Counted from the stretch's first letter, positions 1 through 7,791 are shown. The stretch is 20,657 nt of DNA from JBFELO01 sp041552055 (GCA_041552055.1 JBFELO010000084.1:1-20657), one strand, 5' to 3'. The notes: a model not told the origin generated them from the letters alone. Translations and numbers: made by a program.

Positions 1-419
1 CGACCATCAGAGTGCGGATAGAAGCGAGACGGGCCGATCATCCAGATCGCTGCCGATACACGCAAGGAGGCATGCCAACGACTGATCCCTACTTGACGAC
101 GCCGGCCTACTCATAGAAGGTACGACCTTGTGCGGCTGATGGTCGACGAGAGAATGCCAGCCGTGCGGGCCGCACAATGCTCGTACCTGGCAACCCCGGG
201 GAGCGCCCCGGGGAGATGGCGAGTTGAAGGGAGGAGAGCGTTGCGAAATGGAAGTGACGACGCTTCCAAACCCACACGTCCTGGGCGGTCGAGCGTTAGC
301 GACCAGCAACCGGTGGTCGGGCGGGACGTTTCGGGCAGGGACGCGGGCACGGACGCGAACGCGGGTGGGGGGATCTGGCGTTTGACATCTGGTATCCGGC
401 ATTCGGTCGGGCGGGGGCC
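1..419. other. Repeat-bearing spacer downstream of the helicase gene
   Basis: I see no credible gene here. The stretch holds one copy of a 34-bp interspersed repeat (197-230), a GCGACCAGCAACC string near 303, a run of degenerate GGACGC/GGCACGGACGC hexamers near 345-372, and degenerate ATCTGG strings near 373-400 that run up to the helicase stop codon. CGACCATCAG at 1-10 recurs inverted as CTGATGGTCG at 136-145; this could mark a small mobile element cut by the window edge, but ten bases could also match by chance. Open frames on both strands here have no domain-like content. Confidence 0.5.
197..230 (+). repeat. Interspersed 34-bp repeat, copy 1
   Basis: This copy begins CGGGGAGCGC and continues with a GGGGAGA core, ending in GAAGG. 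It matches units at 7387, 10620, 10811 and 10893, all on the same strand and all intergenic. It is the most diverged copy in its second half (ATGGCGAGTTG where the others read GGGCGCGTCG). Confidence 0.6.
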
Positions 420-3020
420 TCACTCCCCGATCCGCTCGACAGCGATGATCGGTCCCTCCAGTGTCTTCACGTCTCCGAGGTCCACCGTGGCCTCGATGCA
501 CCACAGGTCCTCGCCCTCGGGATCGCACAGTACCTGGACGGCGGTCCAGGTCACCTCTCCGGTGCGGCTGAGGGTGGTCTTGTCGGCGAGCCGCGAGCGG
601 TGGTCAAACACTAGGGCGTCGAACCGCTCGAAGAACGGCGCCAGCGCGGCCTCGAACCGGTCCGCGGTCCAGCCGTCCTCAGCACCGTCGGCGGTCTGCC
701 GCACCGCGAGCGCGGCCTCCTCCCAGTCTTTTCGGGACAGGGCGGCGACGAACGCGTGCAGCTCGGCCCGGACCCGTGACGACAGCCGCTTCGGATCCTT
801 GATCAGCTCGTCGGCGACCAGCCGCTTGTGGCTGACGTGCGCGTCCTCGCCCTGGAACCTGAGCTCGGGGTGCACCAGCGACTCCCACTCCTCGATCAGT
901 GACGTGTCGGTGCGTTCGAGGACCGACCGCAGATAGCCGACCACGTCCCACACGGTGTCGCTCTTGAACGAGTCCGGGACGTTCTGGTCGAGGGTCTTGT
1001 ACGTCTGGGTGAGGTAGCGCAGCAGCACGCCCTCGGTCCGCTGGAGCCCGTAGCGCCGGACGTACTCACCGAATCCCAGGTACTCCTCGACCATTTCACG
1101 CGCGATCGACTTGGGCCGAATCAGGTCGCCCCCGACCCACGGGTGATTGCCCCGGAAGTGGTCGAACGCGATGTGGATGAACTCGGCCGCCGGCTGCGGG
1201 TGGGTGACCTCGTCGAGCCGGCGCATCCTCTCCTCGTACGAAACGCCCTCGGCCTTGAGCTGGGCGACCAGCAGGTCCTTGGCCTTGGCGACCTGTCGCC
1301 GGAGAATCACCGCGGGGTCCTCCAACACCGATTCCACCACGCTCAGCAGATCGAGCGCGTAGCTTTCGGCCTCGGCGTCGAGCCTGTCGATCGCGTCGAC
1401 CAGGAACAGCGACAGGTTGTGGAACAGCGAGAAGTCGACCTGGAGCTCGTCGTCGACCACGACCCAGTAATAGGGCGCGGAGGTGTCCCGTTCCGCACTG
1501 ACGATCCCCTCGCGGTGGAGTGATCGCACGAGCTGGGCGGCGCGCGCGATGTGCCGACTCTTGGCGGCTTCGTCCTCGTGCGAGGCGGCGATCAGCCGCC
1601 TGATCGCGTGGAAGTTGCCGCGGTCCGGATCGTTCTCCTCCGCGTCCCGCTGCAGCAGATCGACGATCATGCCCGACGTGAGCCGGAACCGCGATCGAAG
1701 CTGCTCGGGGGAGGACTCCCGGAGGCGCCGAAACGTGTCCTCGGACCACGACACTTCGCCGACCGCCTGCTTCTTGGCCGACCGTCCGCGCTTCTTCCTG
1801 CCGCTGCCGGCCGCGGCCTTGGCCTGCTCGCGCCGCAGCTCGATGACGTGGTCCGGCGCCTGCGCCACGACCCAGCCCCGGTCGTCGAATCCCTTGCGGC
1901 CCGCCCTCCCGGAGATCTGCTGGAAGTCCCTCACCTTGAGGTGGGTGACCTTGCGGCCGTCGTACTTGGCGAGCTTGGTGAACAGGACCGTCCGGAGCGG
2001 GATGTTCACGCCGACCCCGAGGGTGTCGGTTCCGGAGACGATCTTCAGCAGGCCCTGCTGCGAGAGCTGCTCGACCGTGAGCCGGTACTTGGGCAGCAGC
2101 CCGGCGTGATGGACGCCGATGCCGAACGTCAGGAAGCGCCGGAACTCTCGGCCGTAGGGAGTGTGGAAACGTACGTCGCCGAGCGCGTCCCGGATCGCGG
2201 CTTTCTCCTCTTTGGTGGTCAGTGGAAGCGAGGTGAGCTTCTGCGCCAGCTCGGCGCAGTCGCGCTGGGTGAAGTTGACGACGTACACCGGCGCACGGTC
2301 GTCCTCGATCAGCGACATGACGGTCTCGTGGAGCGGCGTCTCCAGGTAGTCGAACTCGAGCGGGACCGGCCGATCGGTCGACAGCACCTGCGCGACGTCT
2401 GTCCCGGTGGCGTCCTCGATGTGGCGAGCGATCCGGTTCATGTCGCCGAGGGTCGCCGACATCAGCAGGAAGCGGGTCCTGGGCAACGAGATGAGCGGCA
2501 CCTGCCAGGCCCACCCCCGGTCGCGATCCGAGTAGTAGTGGAACTCGTCCATGACCACGTACTGGGCATCGAAGTCCTCGCCCCGTCGCAGCGCCAGGTT
2601 GGCGAGGACTTCGGCCGTGCAGCAGATGACGGGTGCTTCGGGGTTGATGCTCGCGTCTCCGGTCAACATCCCGACCCGATCCGGACCGAGCTCGGCGCAC
2701 AGCGAGAAGAACTTCTCACTCGCCAATGCCTTGATCGGAGAGGTGTAGAAGCTCGTGCCGCCGTCACACAGCCCCTTGAAGTGCTGGCCGAGGGCGACCA
2801 GCGACTTGCCCGAGCCCGTCGGTGTCGACAGGATCACGTGCCGCCCGGCCATCACCTCGAGCAGCGCCTCCTCCTGCGCCGGATAGAGCTCGAAGCCGAT
2901 GTCCGACGTCCAGTCGAGGAACAGGTCCAGCACCTTCTCAGGCTCGGTCAGACGCTCGCGCGGCACGCGATCCCCGAGGGTAGTTGGTGGTTTCGTAGAA
3001 AGGTCCTGATCGTCAGACAC
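420..3020 (-). CDS. Ski2-like DEAD/DEAH-box RNA helicase, DUF3516-type
   Basis: This 866-residue cytoplasmic superfamily 2 helicase is expected to unwind RNA (or DNA) using ATP. All core motifs are visible: Walker A TPTGSGKS (66-73), DEFH (158-161) as motif II, SAT (188-190) as motif III, and QQISGRAGRKG (367-377) as motif VI. The last forms the Ski2/Mtr4-type signature, along with GVHHAGLLPKYR near 302-313. A Lys/Arg-rich loop (about 405-418, GRKKRGRSAKK) follows the RecA pair, and the remaining ~430 residues fit the DUF3516 region that accompanies this helicase subfamily in bacteria. Start is GTG; an in-frame TAG lies two codons upstream, so no earlier start is possible. The AGGAGG upstream is about 15 nt away, too far to be an ideal ribosome site, while a TACACT hexamer ends 7 nt before the GTG, so a leaderless transcript is possible. 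Family assignment is firm; substrate is unknown. Confidence 0.93.
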   Translation of the reverse strand: MSDDQDLSTKPPTTLGDRVPRERLTEPEKVLDLFLDWTSDIGFELYPAQEEALLEVMAGRHVILSTPTGSGKSLVALGQHFKGLCDGGTSFYTSPIKALASEKFFSLCAELGPDRVGMLTGDASINPEAPVICCTAEVLANLALRRGEDFDAQYVVMDEFHYYSDRDRGWAWQVPLISLPRTRFLLMSATLGDMNRIARHIEDATGTDVAQVLSTDRPVPLEFDYLETPLHETVMSLIEDDRAPVYVVNFTQRDCAELAQKLTSLPLTTKEEKAAIRDALGDVRFHTPYGREFRRFLTFGIGVHHAGLLPKYRLTVEQLSQQGLLKIVSGTDTLGVGVNIPLRTVLFTKLAKYDGRKVTHLKVRDFQQISGRAGRKGFDDRGWVVAQAPDHVIELRREQAKAAAGSGRKKRGRSAKKQAVGEVSWSEDTFRRLRESSPEQLRSRFRLTSGMIVDLLQRDAEENDPDRGNFHAIRRLIAASHEDEAAKSRHIARAAQLVRSLHREGIVSAERDTSAPYYWVVVDDELQVDFSLFHNLSLFLVDAIDRLDAEAESYALDLLSVVESVLEDPAVILRRQVAKAKDLLVAQLKAEGVSYEERMRRLDEVTHPQPAAEFIHIAFDHFRGNHPWVGGDLIRPKSIAREMVEEYLGFGEYVRRYGLQRTEGVLLRYLTQTYKTLDQNVPDSFKSDTVWDVVGYLRSVLERTDTSLIEEWESLVHPELRFQGEDAHVSHKRLVADELIKDPKRLSSRVRAELHAFVAALSRKDWEEAALAVRQTADGAEDGWTADRFEAALAPFFERFDALVFDHRSRLADKTTLSRTGEVTWTAVQVLCDPEGEDLWCIEATVDLGDVKTLEGPIIAVERIGE

Positions 3021-3518
3021 GACCTACAGTGTACGCCTCCTGCGATCACGGCTGATGCCGTGAGGACGATTTGCCACAGCCCCCACCACCCCATTGGTTT
3101 ATCACGCCAAGCGCCCCTCCTCTCGCCGCGCCCTGCTCGCTCGGCGTTGGAGGGACGACCCCGACGGCCACTTATCGCTGCTGACGATGACTTCAGGCCC
3201 CAGTCGGTCGATGGCCAGACACCGAAGCCGGTCCCCGAATCCCGGTTCCCGGATTGGGTGGTCGGTCCAGCGACCAGCGACTGGCGAAAGGAGCCTCTCC
3301 ACCTGTCATTCCGAAGAGCGAACGAAGTGAGCGATGAGGAATCTGGGCGGGGCAGCAGAGTCGAGGCGACATTGCCCCCGCCCAGATCCCTCGTCGATGA
3401 CGCTCCTCGGGATGACAACGTGAGGCGTGAAGCTGCCTCAAGATGACATGAGGAGGAGTGATCGCGGCGCCGGCGACCAGCAACGGCCGGGTGGGGGACC
3501 CCGCGCCCGGGATCCGCG
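3021..3518. other. Spacer with inverted-repeat element and low-complexity strings
   Basis: No gene is credible here. It contains the palindromic element at 3304-3417. Upstream of that, CCGGTCCCC and CCGGTTCCCGGATT strings (about 3229-3254) recur in inverted orientation near 15625-15649. GCGACCAGCGAC and GCGACCAGCAACGG strings flank the element on both sides (about 3269 and 3472), as also seen near 300 and 7535. An open minus frame crossing the area is built from the repeats and is not supported. Confidence 0.5.
3304..3417. repeat. 114-bp inverted-repeat element (MITE/REP-like)
   Basis: The left arm begins TGTCATTCCGAAGAGCG and ends GAATCTGGGCGGGG. The right arm is its near-complement, starting CCCCGCCCAGATC and ending CTCCTCGGGATGACA. 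The outer and inner parts of the arms match almost perfectly, leaving a short centre, so the element can fold into one long hairpin. Sequences of the style TGTCATTCTGAGCGAAG...AATCTGG are common intergenic repeats in large soil-bacterial genomes. No coding capacity, so any mobility would be in trans. A half copy lies at 7437-7477. Confidence 0.75.
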
Positions 3519-3950
3519 TCACGCCAATCCGAACACCTCTTCGAACACGGCGTCGGCGTTCACGGGATAACCCTGGGGATCGGTCATCGAGGTCCGCGAC
3601 GATCCGTTCCGGAGCTCGAAGGTCGCCTCGTCGAGCTCGGGGTCGAGCTCGCGCAGGAAGCTCTTCCAGTGCTCCTCTCCGCGGTGGTAGCCGAGCACCG
3701 AGCTGCGCTGGGTCGGGTTGTGCATCAGGACGACCTCGTAGCCGGTCATCGGGTCGCCGCACAGAACGGTGTAATCGCGAAAGCAGGAAATGAGCGCCAT
3801 CGGGTTGTTGCCGTGCATCGTGCCCACCAGCTCTGATTCTCGCCGCACCTCGAGACTCCAGCCGAAATCGGATGACACCACGAGATCGGTCGGGGGCGGT
3901 TGGACCTCATGACCGTTGGTATTTTTGTGGCCTCGAAGCTTGCTGAGCAC
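3519..3950 (-). CDS. Hypothetical protein, 143 residues
   Basis: I do not recognise this protein. It is soluble and somewhat acidic, with no signal peptide or membrane segment, so it is probably cytosolic. Visible segments include GWSLEVRRESELVGTMHGNN (about 30-49), a middle block FRDYTVLCGDPMTGYEVVL (about 58-76) and a charged stretch GEEHWKSFLRELDPELDEA (about 91-109). The mix of aromatic and charged residues, without low complexity, reads as a real folded domain. The chosen start is GTG at 3950, six bases after a GGGGGGAT purine run that may serve as ribosome site; the next possible start is an internal ATG about 43 codons on, which would cut away the N-terminal strands. It lies 151 bp downstream of the lipoprotein gene on the same strand and may be co-transcribed with it. 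No function is assigned. Confidence 0.6.
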   Translation of the reverse strand: MLSKLRGHKNTNGHEVQPPPTDLVVSSDFGWSLEVRRESELVGTMHGNNPMALISCFRDYTVLCGDPMTGYEVVLMHNPTQRSSVLGYHRGEEHWKSFLRELDPELDEATFELRNGSSRTSMTDPQGYPVNADAVFEEVFGLA

Positions 3951-4101
3951 GGTCTGATCCCCCCGGTTGAACTTCCGGCTGCCACGTGGCGCCGACCTCG
4001 TGCTGATTCATACGCAAGTTCGGTGCCGGATCGGAGCGCCCCGGCAGGGCGTCCGACGCGTCAGAACGAGACACCAAGGGACCGGTCTCGACGGCGGTGT
4101 T

Positions 4102-4827
4102 TCAGGATGGACTGCGGGCCGTTGCCCAGCGCAATACCGGCCGGATCCACGATGCGTGGGGCCTGAAGAACGCGCCGTGCCCGCCGCCGAACGACAGCAC
4201 GATCTCGCGCCGCTCGGCTGCCGGCGGCGCGCGCGCGAACAGGCGGTCGCAGGAGCCCACGATGTCGTCGCTGTCCTCGCGGATCGACAGCAGTCGGCCC
4301 CGGGGAACGAGATTCGGCGTCGAATCCAGCCAGGAGCCACACGCCGCGAGGAAAACGAAGTTGACTTCATCGTCGGCGATCAGAGCTGAGGCGAGGATCG
4401 CGATCGCGCCGCCCTTGGAGAAGCCGACCACGGTGATCTGATCCGCAGGAACCCCGGCGTTCTGCAGGGTCGTGACCTGCTCGGCGACCCGCTTGGCGGT
4501 GGCGTGCGGGTCGGCGCCGCGCGGCCGCACCTCGCCGATCACGGTCAGGTCCGATTCCGCGAGCGCCTGCAGGATCTTTTCGAACTCGTAGTCGCCGAAC
4601 TCGGGGTGGGGGACACCCGGGCCCCGGTTCTCCAGCCACAAGTTGTGCAGATAGATGACGTATCGATGGTCGGGATCCGGCGAGTCGGGGAGCCCGGACA
4701 AGACCTCGCCGCGTTCCTCCGGGTCAGGGGAGGGCTGCTGTGGAGGATCGACTTCAACGGCGCCGCACGCGACCAACACCGTCGCCAAACATCCAGCCAG
4801 CCAAACTGTCCTCGTCACGGCTGCCAT
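4102..4827 (-). CDS. Alpha/beta-hydrolase-fold lipoprotein
   Basis: This is a predicted exported lipoprotein of 241 residues. A short basic, hydrophobic N-terminus ends in a lipobox LVAC with Cys at about 21, followed by a Pro/Asp/Glu-rich tether. The hydrolase signature is a nucleophile elbow GFSKGG (Ser about 137) after a beta strand QITVVG. Candidate acid residues lie in REDSDDIVG (about 184-191) and the His in GGGHGAFF (about 217), in the expected Ser-Asp-His order. YLHNLWLENRG near 59-69 may carry the oxyanion loop. The ATG at 4827 gives a clean lipoprotein signal, but an in-frame TTG at 4854 overlaps the protease stop by four bases (TTGA) and would suit translational coupling; neither start has a good ribosome site. 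An esterase or peptidase-like role at the envelope is inferred, and the substrate is unknown. Confidence 0.8.
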   Translation of the reverse strand: MAAVTRTVWLAGCLATVLVACGAVEVDPPQQPSPDPEERGEVLSGLPDSPDPDHRYVIYLHNLWLENRGPGVPHPEFGDYEFEKILQALAESDLTVIGEVRPRGADPHATAKRVAEQVTTLQNAGVPADQITVVGFSKGGAIAILASALIADDEVNFVFLAACGSWLDSTPNLVPRGRLLSIREDSDDIVGSCDRLFARAPPAAERREIVLSFGGGHGAFFRPHASWIRPVLRWATARSPS

Positions 4828-4850
4828 TGTGGTGCCGTTGCGGCAGGGGA

Positions 4851-6446
4851 TCAATGGTCAACCCGAGATCCGAGCCCCGAGGCCCTTCTTCTGTGGTGAT
4901 GCGGACCCTCGGTTCCCGACGACTGGATCGGTGGGTCGGGGACGGCCCGCGACCACCGCGCGGTGTCGCCGGACTCGAAGCCGTCGCCGAAGATGACGCC
5001 CGGGGTCGGGCTCGGGGTGGGGGTCGGCGTGGGTGTGGCGGTGGGAGTCGGCGTCGGCGCTTGACCTGGGTTCTTGCCAGCGAGCCACAGCTCGCCGGCT
5101 CCTTGGGGGTCGAGCCAGTCCCGCAGTCTCGTTTCGGGAGTGCCGCCGCCGCTGAAGTGGCGGTGGAACCGGCCGTACCAGTCGGGCAGTAGGATTCCGC
5201 ACGCCGCCAAACCGCCGGTCAGCGTGCCGACGCACAGTCCGGTCGACGGGTCGAACAGGCAGCTCCCGGAGGAGCCGCCCTCGGTGGTCCCGAGCTCCCA
5301 CTCGCCGATCCGCAGGTAGTTGCCGTCGCCCGGCGAGACGTCGCCGTCGTACGAGGTGATGGTCGGGGGATCGTCGTCGAAGCACAGCGCCTTCTCGTCC
5401 GCGCCGGGGTGGTGGATGCCGACCCCGCCGGACGGCACCGAGTCGCGGGCGTCCCAGCCAGCGAAGTAGACGTTGTGCGAAGGCTCGGGGTCGTGGTCGA
5501 GCACGATCAGCGTGAAGTCCGAGCCTTCAGCCATGCTCCACGAGGCCACCCAGTCCGCTCCGGTCGTGTTCTGAGTGATGTCGCCGCCGGACAGGGCGCC
5601 ACACGTGGGTGACTCGTAGTTCCAGTACGAGATGATCGACGGTGCTGCAGTGGGGGAGTTGACGCAGTGCTGGGCCGTCAGCAGGTAGGGCGTGTCGTCG
5701 CCCGCGGTGTTGTTGAGCAGCTGGCCAGTGCACGCGAAGCTGCCGTAGATCGTGATCCGCGCCACCGACCGGATCTGGTCGCGCCACGGGTCGCCCTCGG
5801 GGCAGATCACGTCGATGTTGCAGTCACCTTGCTTGGTGGCGGCCTCGACCCGGGGTTCTCCGAAAAGCCGGTAGCCGTGGTTGACCGCGGAGATGCGCAG
5901 GTCCGGAGTTCGGGCGCGCGGCGGAAGTACGAGCTCAAGGACGATTTCGTCGCCTATAACCACCGGCGTCCAGAGGTCGCCCAGGGCGTTGCGATGGGCC
6001 TCGGTGTAGGGGCCGTGGACCGCCTCCCCGTTGGGATCGCGGATCCACAGCGAGGCCCCTCGCGGCAGGTCGAAGCGGTCCAGCCACAGGTTGAGGCTGA
6101 GCGCGCCGGGCGACCGGATTCGGAGGCTCCACAACCGCCAGTCTCCGGCCAAGATCTCCCACATGCCGTGGGTCATCGGCGTGAGGCTCGTCGGAACGGG
6201 TTCGGCAAAACGCATGGGTTCGGCACGCCTTGACAGGGACCGCCGAGCATCCTCCTGGCGCAGCGCGGTCACATCGACCGTCGGCATGACTATCACGGGA
6301 ACCTGGTTTAGAGGCGCTGCCCGGAGCTGGGGCGCCGGTTGCGTGGCCGCCGGAGCCACCGCCACCACTACTGCGACTCCCGCTGCAAGCACGGCCAGCA
6401 GCGGCACCGGACTCCGGGCGAACCCGAAAGTCGTCATCCCCATCAT
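4851..6446 (-). CDS. Secreted trypsin-fold serine protease, lysyl-endopeptidase-like
   Basis: This 531-residue exported protease begins with a signal peptide (hydrophobic core about 15-35, ending near AATQPA). A propeptide/beta domain follows (about 75-200), then the S1-type catalytic domain. The catalytic triad is readable: His260 in LLTAQHC, Asp310 in GSDFTLIVLD and Ser393 in EGGSSGSC, the arrangement of Achromobacter-type lysyl endopeptidases and related bacterial proteases. Several Cys (209, 215, 239, 261, 282, 355, 396, 405, 416) suggest disulphides and an extracytoplasmic location. A Thr-Pro linker (about 464-482) leads to GDGFESGDTARWS (487-499). Thirty-two low-complexity residues rich in His/Arg follow the motif (500-531). 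Two adjacent ATGs open the frame; AGAAGG lies 3 nt before the first and 6 nt before the second (6443), so the second may be used. Substrate specificity cannot be read from sequence. Confidence 0.9.
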   Translation of the reverse strand: MMGMTTFGFARSPVPLLAVLAAGVAVVVAVAPAATQPAPQLRAAPLNQVPVIVMPTVDVTALRQEDARRSLSRRAEPMRFAEPVPTSLTPMTHGMWEILAGDWRLWSLRIRSPGALSLNLWLDRFDLPRGASLWIRDPNGEAVHGPYTEAHRNALGDLWTPVVIGDEIVLELVLPPRARTPDLRISAVNHGYRLFGEPRVEAATKQGDCNIDVICPEGDPWRDQIRSVARITIYGSFACTGQLLNNTAGDDTPYLLTAQHCVNSPTAAPSIISYWNYESPTCGALSGGDITQNTTGADWVASWSMAEGSDFTLIVLDHDPEPSHNVYFAGWDARDSVPSGGVGIHHPGADEKALCFDDDPPTITSYDGDVSPGDGNYLRIGEWELGTTEGGSSGSCLFDPSTGLCVGTLTGGLAACGILLPDWYGRFHRHFSGGGTPETRLRDWLDPQGAGELWLAGKNPGQAPTPTPTATPTPTPTPSPTPGVIFGDGFESGDTARWSRAVPDPPIQSSGTEGPHHHRRRASGLGSRVDH

Positions 6447-6737
6447 GAACCTTCTGCCCGGCTGCTTCCCAAGAATAGCCGATCTTGCGGAGCACCTCGA
6501 CCTCGTGTGGTGTGAGGCTCTTGAAGCGGCACCCGGTCGACGGTTTCGGCGACTTCAATGCGAAGATGTCGGGCGGTCGATTGTCACATCCGCACACCGG
6601 CTCGAGCAGGTGGACCAGGGGCCGATCGAACTCTGGCACACCGCCGACAACGACGCCGATGCCGGGGCTGCGTCGCACACACAAGGCAGTCCGCCGGCCG
6701 CAGCATGTCGCACCGCAAGGTCCCGAAGGCGAAGTGC
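6447..6737. other. Divergent intergenic region
   Basis: This region separates the protease gene (leftward) from the small orphan gene (rightward). A minus-strand frame from about 6684 into the protease start region has plausible residues, for example SLTPHEVEVLRKIGYSWEAAG, but no good start and it runs out of frame into the protease gene. It could be a remnant of a lost gene. I see no clear promoter for the protease; a TATTCT hexamer near 6470-6480 on the minus strand is the only weak candidate. Confidence 0.35.
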
Positions 6738-6766
6738 TTGCATGCCAAACCTCATGATGGTATGGT
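6738..6766 (+). promoter_or_regulatory. Putative sigma-70-type promoter for the orphan gene at 6813
   Basis: TTGCAT (6738-6743) and TATGGT (6761-6766) are separated by exactly 17 bases and each matches four of six consensus positions. Transcription would start near 6773, about 40 bases before the ATG at 6813. Predicted from pattern only. Confidence 0.35.
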
Positions 6767-6812
6767 ATGGCGCGATTCTTTCAATTCGGCAGTACCACCT
6801 GCTGAGAAAGGC

Positions 6813-7202
6813 ATGCCGATGTCGGCGCTGTACGGCTTTTGTGATGGTGGCAGCCGACGCCGTGCGACTGTTCGAATGGACAACGGGGACCCGGTAAACA
6901 TCGTGGTCTCGGATGCCGGCGTGTCGGTGAGTTCGCCACGGTTCGGGATCCTCGGCCGTAGGCTCTACCGGACCGACACGTTCGAGGAAGCTGCGGTCGC
7001 GGCGCACAGGCTCGAGTCGATGTGCAACGGCCACCTCACCCCCCCGGGTATGGAGGACCCTCTGCTGAAGACGTTCACCAGGGCGGTGCTGCACTGCTCG
7101 ACCGTCGCAGAGGTGTCAGAGGTCCTCAACGGCGAAGTCGAGCCTGCCGGTCTGGACGGTGTCGCTGTCGCCGCGCCCACCGGTTCGGAAGGGCTCGCCT
7201 GA
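6813..7202 (+). CDS. Small hypothetical protein, 129 residues
   Basis: I do not recognise this protein. It starts at ATG 6813 behind a good purine-rich ribosome site (GAGAAAGG, just upstream); the longer open frame to the left has no ribosome site and an unlike composition. The sequence opens MPMSALYGFCDGG, then has a likely beta-rich N-terminal half (RATVRMDNGDPVNIVVSDAGVS about 16-37) and a helical C-terminal half (FEEAAVAAHRLESMCNG about 54-70, then KTFTRAVLHCSTVAEVSEVL about 80-99). There is no signal peptide or membrane segment, so it is probably cytosolic. Four Cys are scattered without a metal-site pattern. It stands alone, with a putative promoter upstream and a perfect hairpin at its stop codon, so it looks monocistronic. 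Function unknown. Confidence 0.6.
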   Translation: MPMSALYGFCDGGSRRRATVRMDNGDPVNIVVSDAGVSVSSPRFGILGRRLYRTDTFEEAAVAAHRLESMCNGHLTPPGMEDPLLKTFTRAVLHCSTVAEVSEVLNGEVEPAGLDGVAVAAPTGSEGLA

Positions 7203-7224
7203 GCAATTCACCACGTGAATTGCT
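7202..7224 (+). terminator. Perfect 10-bp hairpin at the stop codon
   Basis: AGCAATTCAC, a CAC loop and GTGAATTGCT form a perfect 10-bp stem whose first base is the last base of the TGA stop codon. No U-run follows, so it is not a classical intrinsic terminator; it may act as an RNA 3'-end stabiliser, a U-less terminator or a protein-binding palindrome. Confidence 0.5.
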
Positions 7225-7386
7225 GTGGAATGGCAAGGCACACCGAATTGCAGATGCGATGGGATCTCTCGCAGATGTTGTGTGCCGTGATACCGCCTGT
7301 GATCCCCTGACGTGGGGAACGTGAGGGCGCGTCGAAGCCACACCGGCCTCACCGTGCGAGAAGCTACGGCCCACAGTGGACTCCCT

Positions 7387-7420
7387 CGGGAAGCGCGTCG
7401 GGGAGAGGGCGCGTCGGACG
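7387..7420 (+). repeat. Interspersed 34-bp repeat, copy 2
   Basis: Begins CGGGAAGCGC and contains GGGGAGAGGGCGCGTCG. The ~30 bases upstream (GAGAAGCT...CGGCCCAC near 7350) also match the bases before the copy at 10893, so the repeat extends leftward to about 59 bp in these two copies. Confidence 0.65.
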
Positions 7421-7436
7421 GAATTGCATCGACGTT

Positions 7437-7477
7437 CCCCCGCCCAGATACTTCGGCACTTCCTGCCTCAGGATGAC
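7437..7477. repeat. Half copy of the inverted-repeat element
   Basis: CCCCCGCCCAGAT at the left and CTCAGGATGAC at the right match the right arm of the element at 3304-3417, and the ~60 bases that follow resemble the bases after that element (GGAGTG...CAGTAACGG versus GGAGTG...CAGCAACGG). The left arm is missing. Confidence 0.55.
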
Positions 7478-7791
7478 GATGGGGGGAGTGGTCAGGGCAA
7501 CCATCAGAAGCCAGTAACGGGCGGGGGTCGAGCTACCAGCGACCAGCGACGGGTGTGCGGGGGAGCCGCACGGCCGCACAGCTGCACAGCCGTATGGCCG
7601 CAGGGCCTCCAGGCGGGCGGAGAAACCACACTCCGGATTCGTGATCGGACTCGGACGCGGACGCGGGAGGGGCCACCTGGGATCTGGAATCTGGGTGGGC
7701 GGGCGGCCCGAGCACCAAGTCCCGAGTCCCTGGCTCCTGGCGCCATCCCCTCCATCCCGCCCACTCTGTGGCGCCACGCACCAACACGACC

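Noticed and set aside
72..116. A 14-codon frame behind a strong AAGGAGG
   Set aside because: Only one base separates AAGGAGG from the ATG, too close for initiation, and the peptide (MPTTDPYLTTPAYS) has no recognisable role.
1..145. Small transposable element bounded by CGACCATCAG and CTGATGGTCG
   Set aside because: The match is only ten bases, does not extend inward, and the left end is the window edge, so chance cannot be excluded.
1096..2700. A 534-codon second minus frame within the helicase
   Set aside because: Arg/Ala/Pro/Gly-rich frame-shifted shadow of the helicase, with no motif.
2948..3418. A 156-codon minus frame upstream of the helicase
   Set aside because: Its sequence is made largely of the inverted-repeat element and low-complexity spacer; it has no homologous look and overlaps the helicase start.
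1551..3446. A 631-codon plus-strand frame across the helicase and spacer
   Set aside because: Antisense of the helicase, then runs through repeats; no domain content.
5000..5060. Intergenic-type simple repeat within the protease gene
   Set aside because: The GTCGGCGTGGGTGT-like repeat on the plus strand encodes the Thr-Pro linker on the minus strand and is part of the protein.
6500..6600. tRNA-like stem-loop near GCTTCAAGAGCC
   Set aside because: The TTCAA core is present but the flanking five bases do not pair as a T-arm, and no acceptor or anticodon arm can be drawn.
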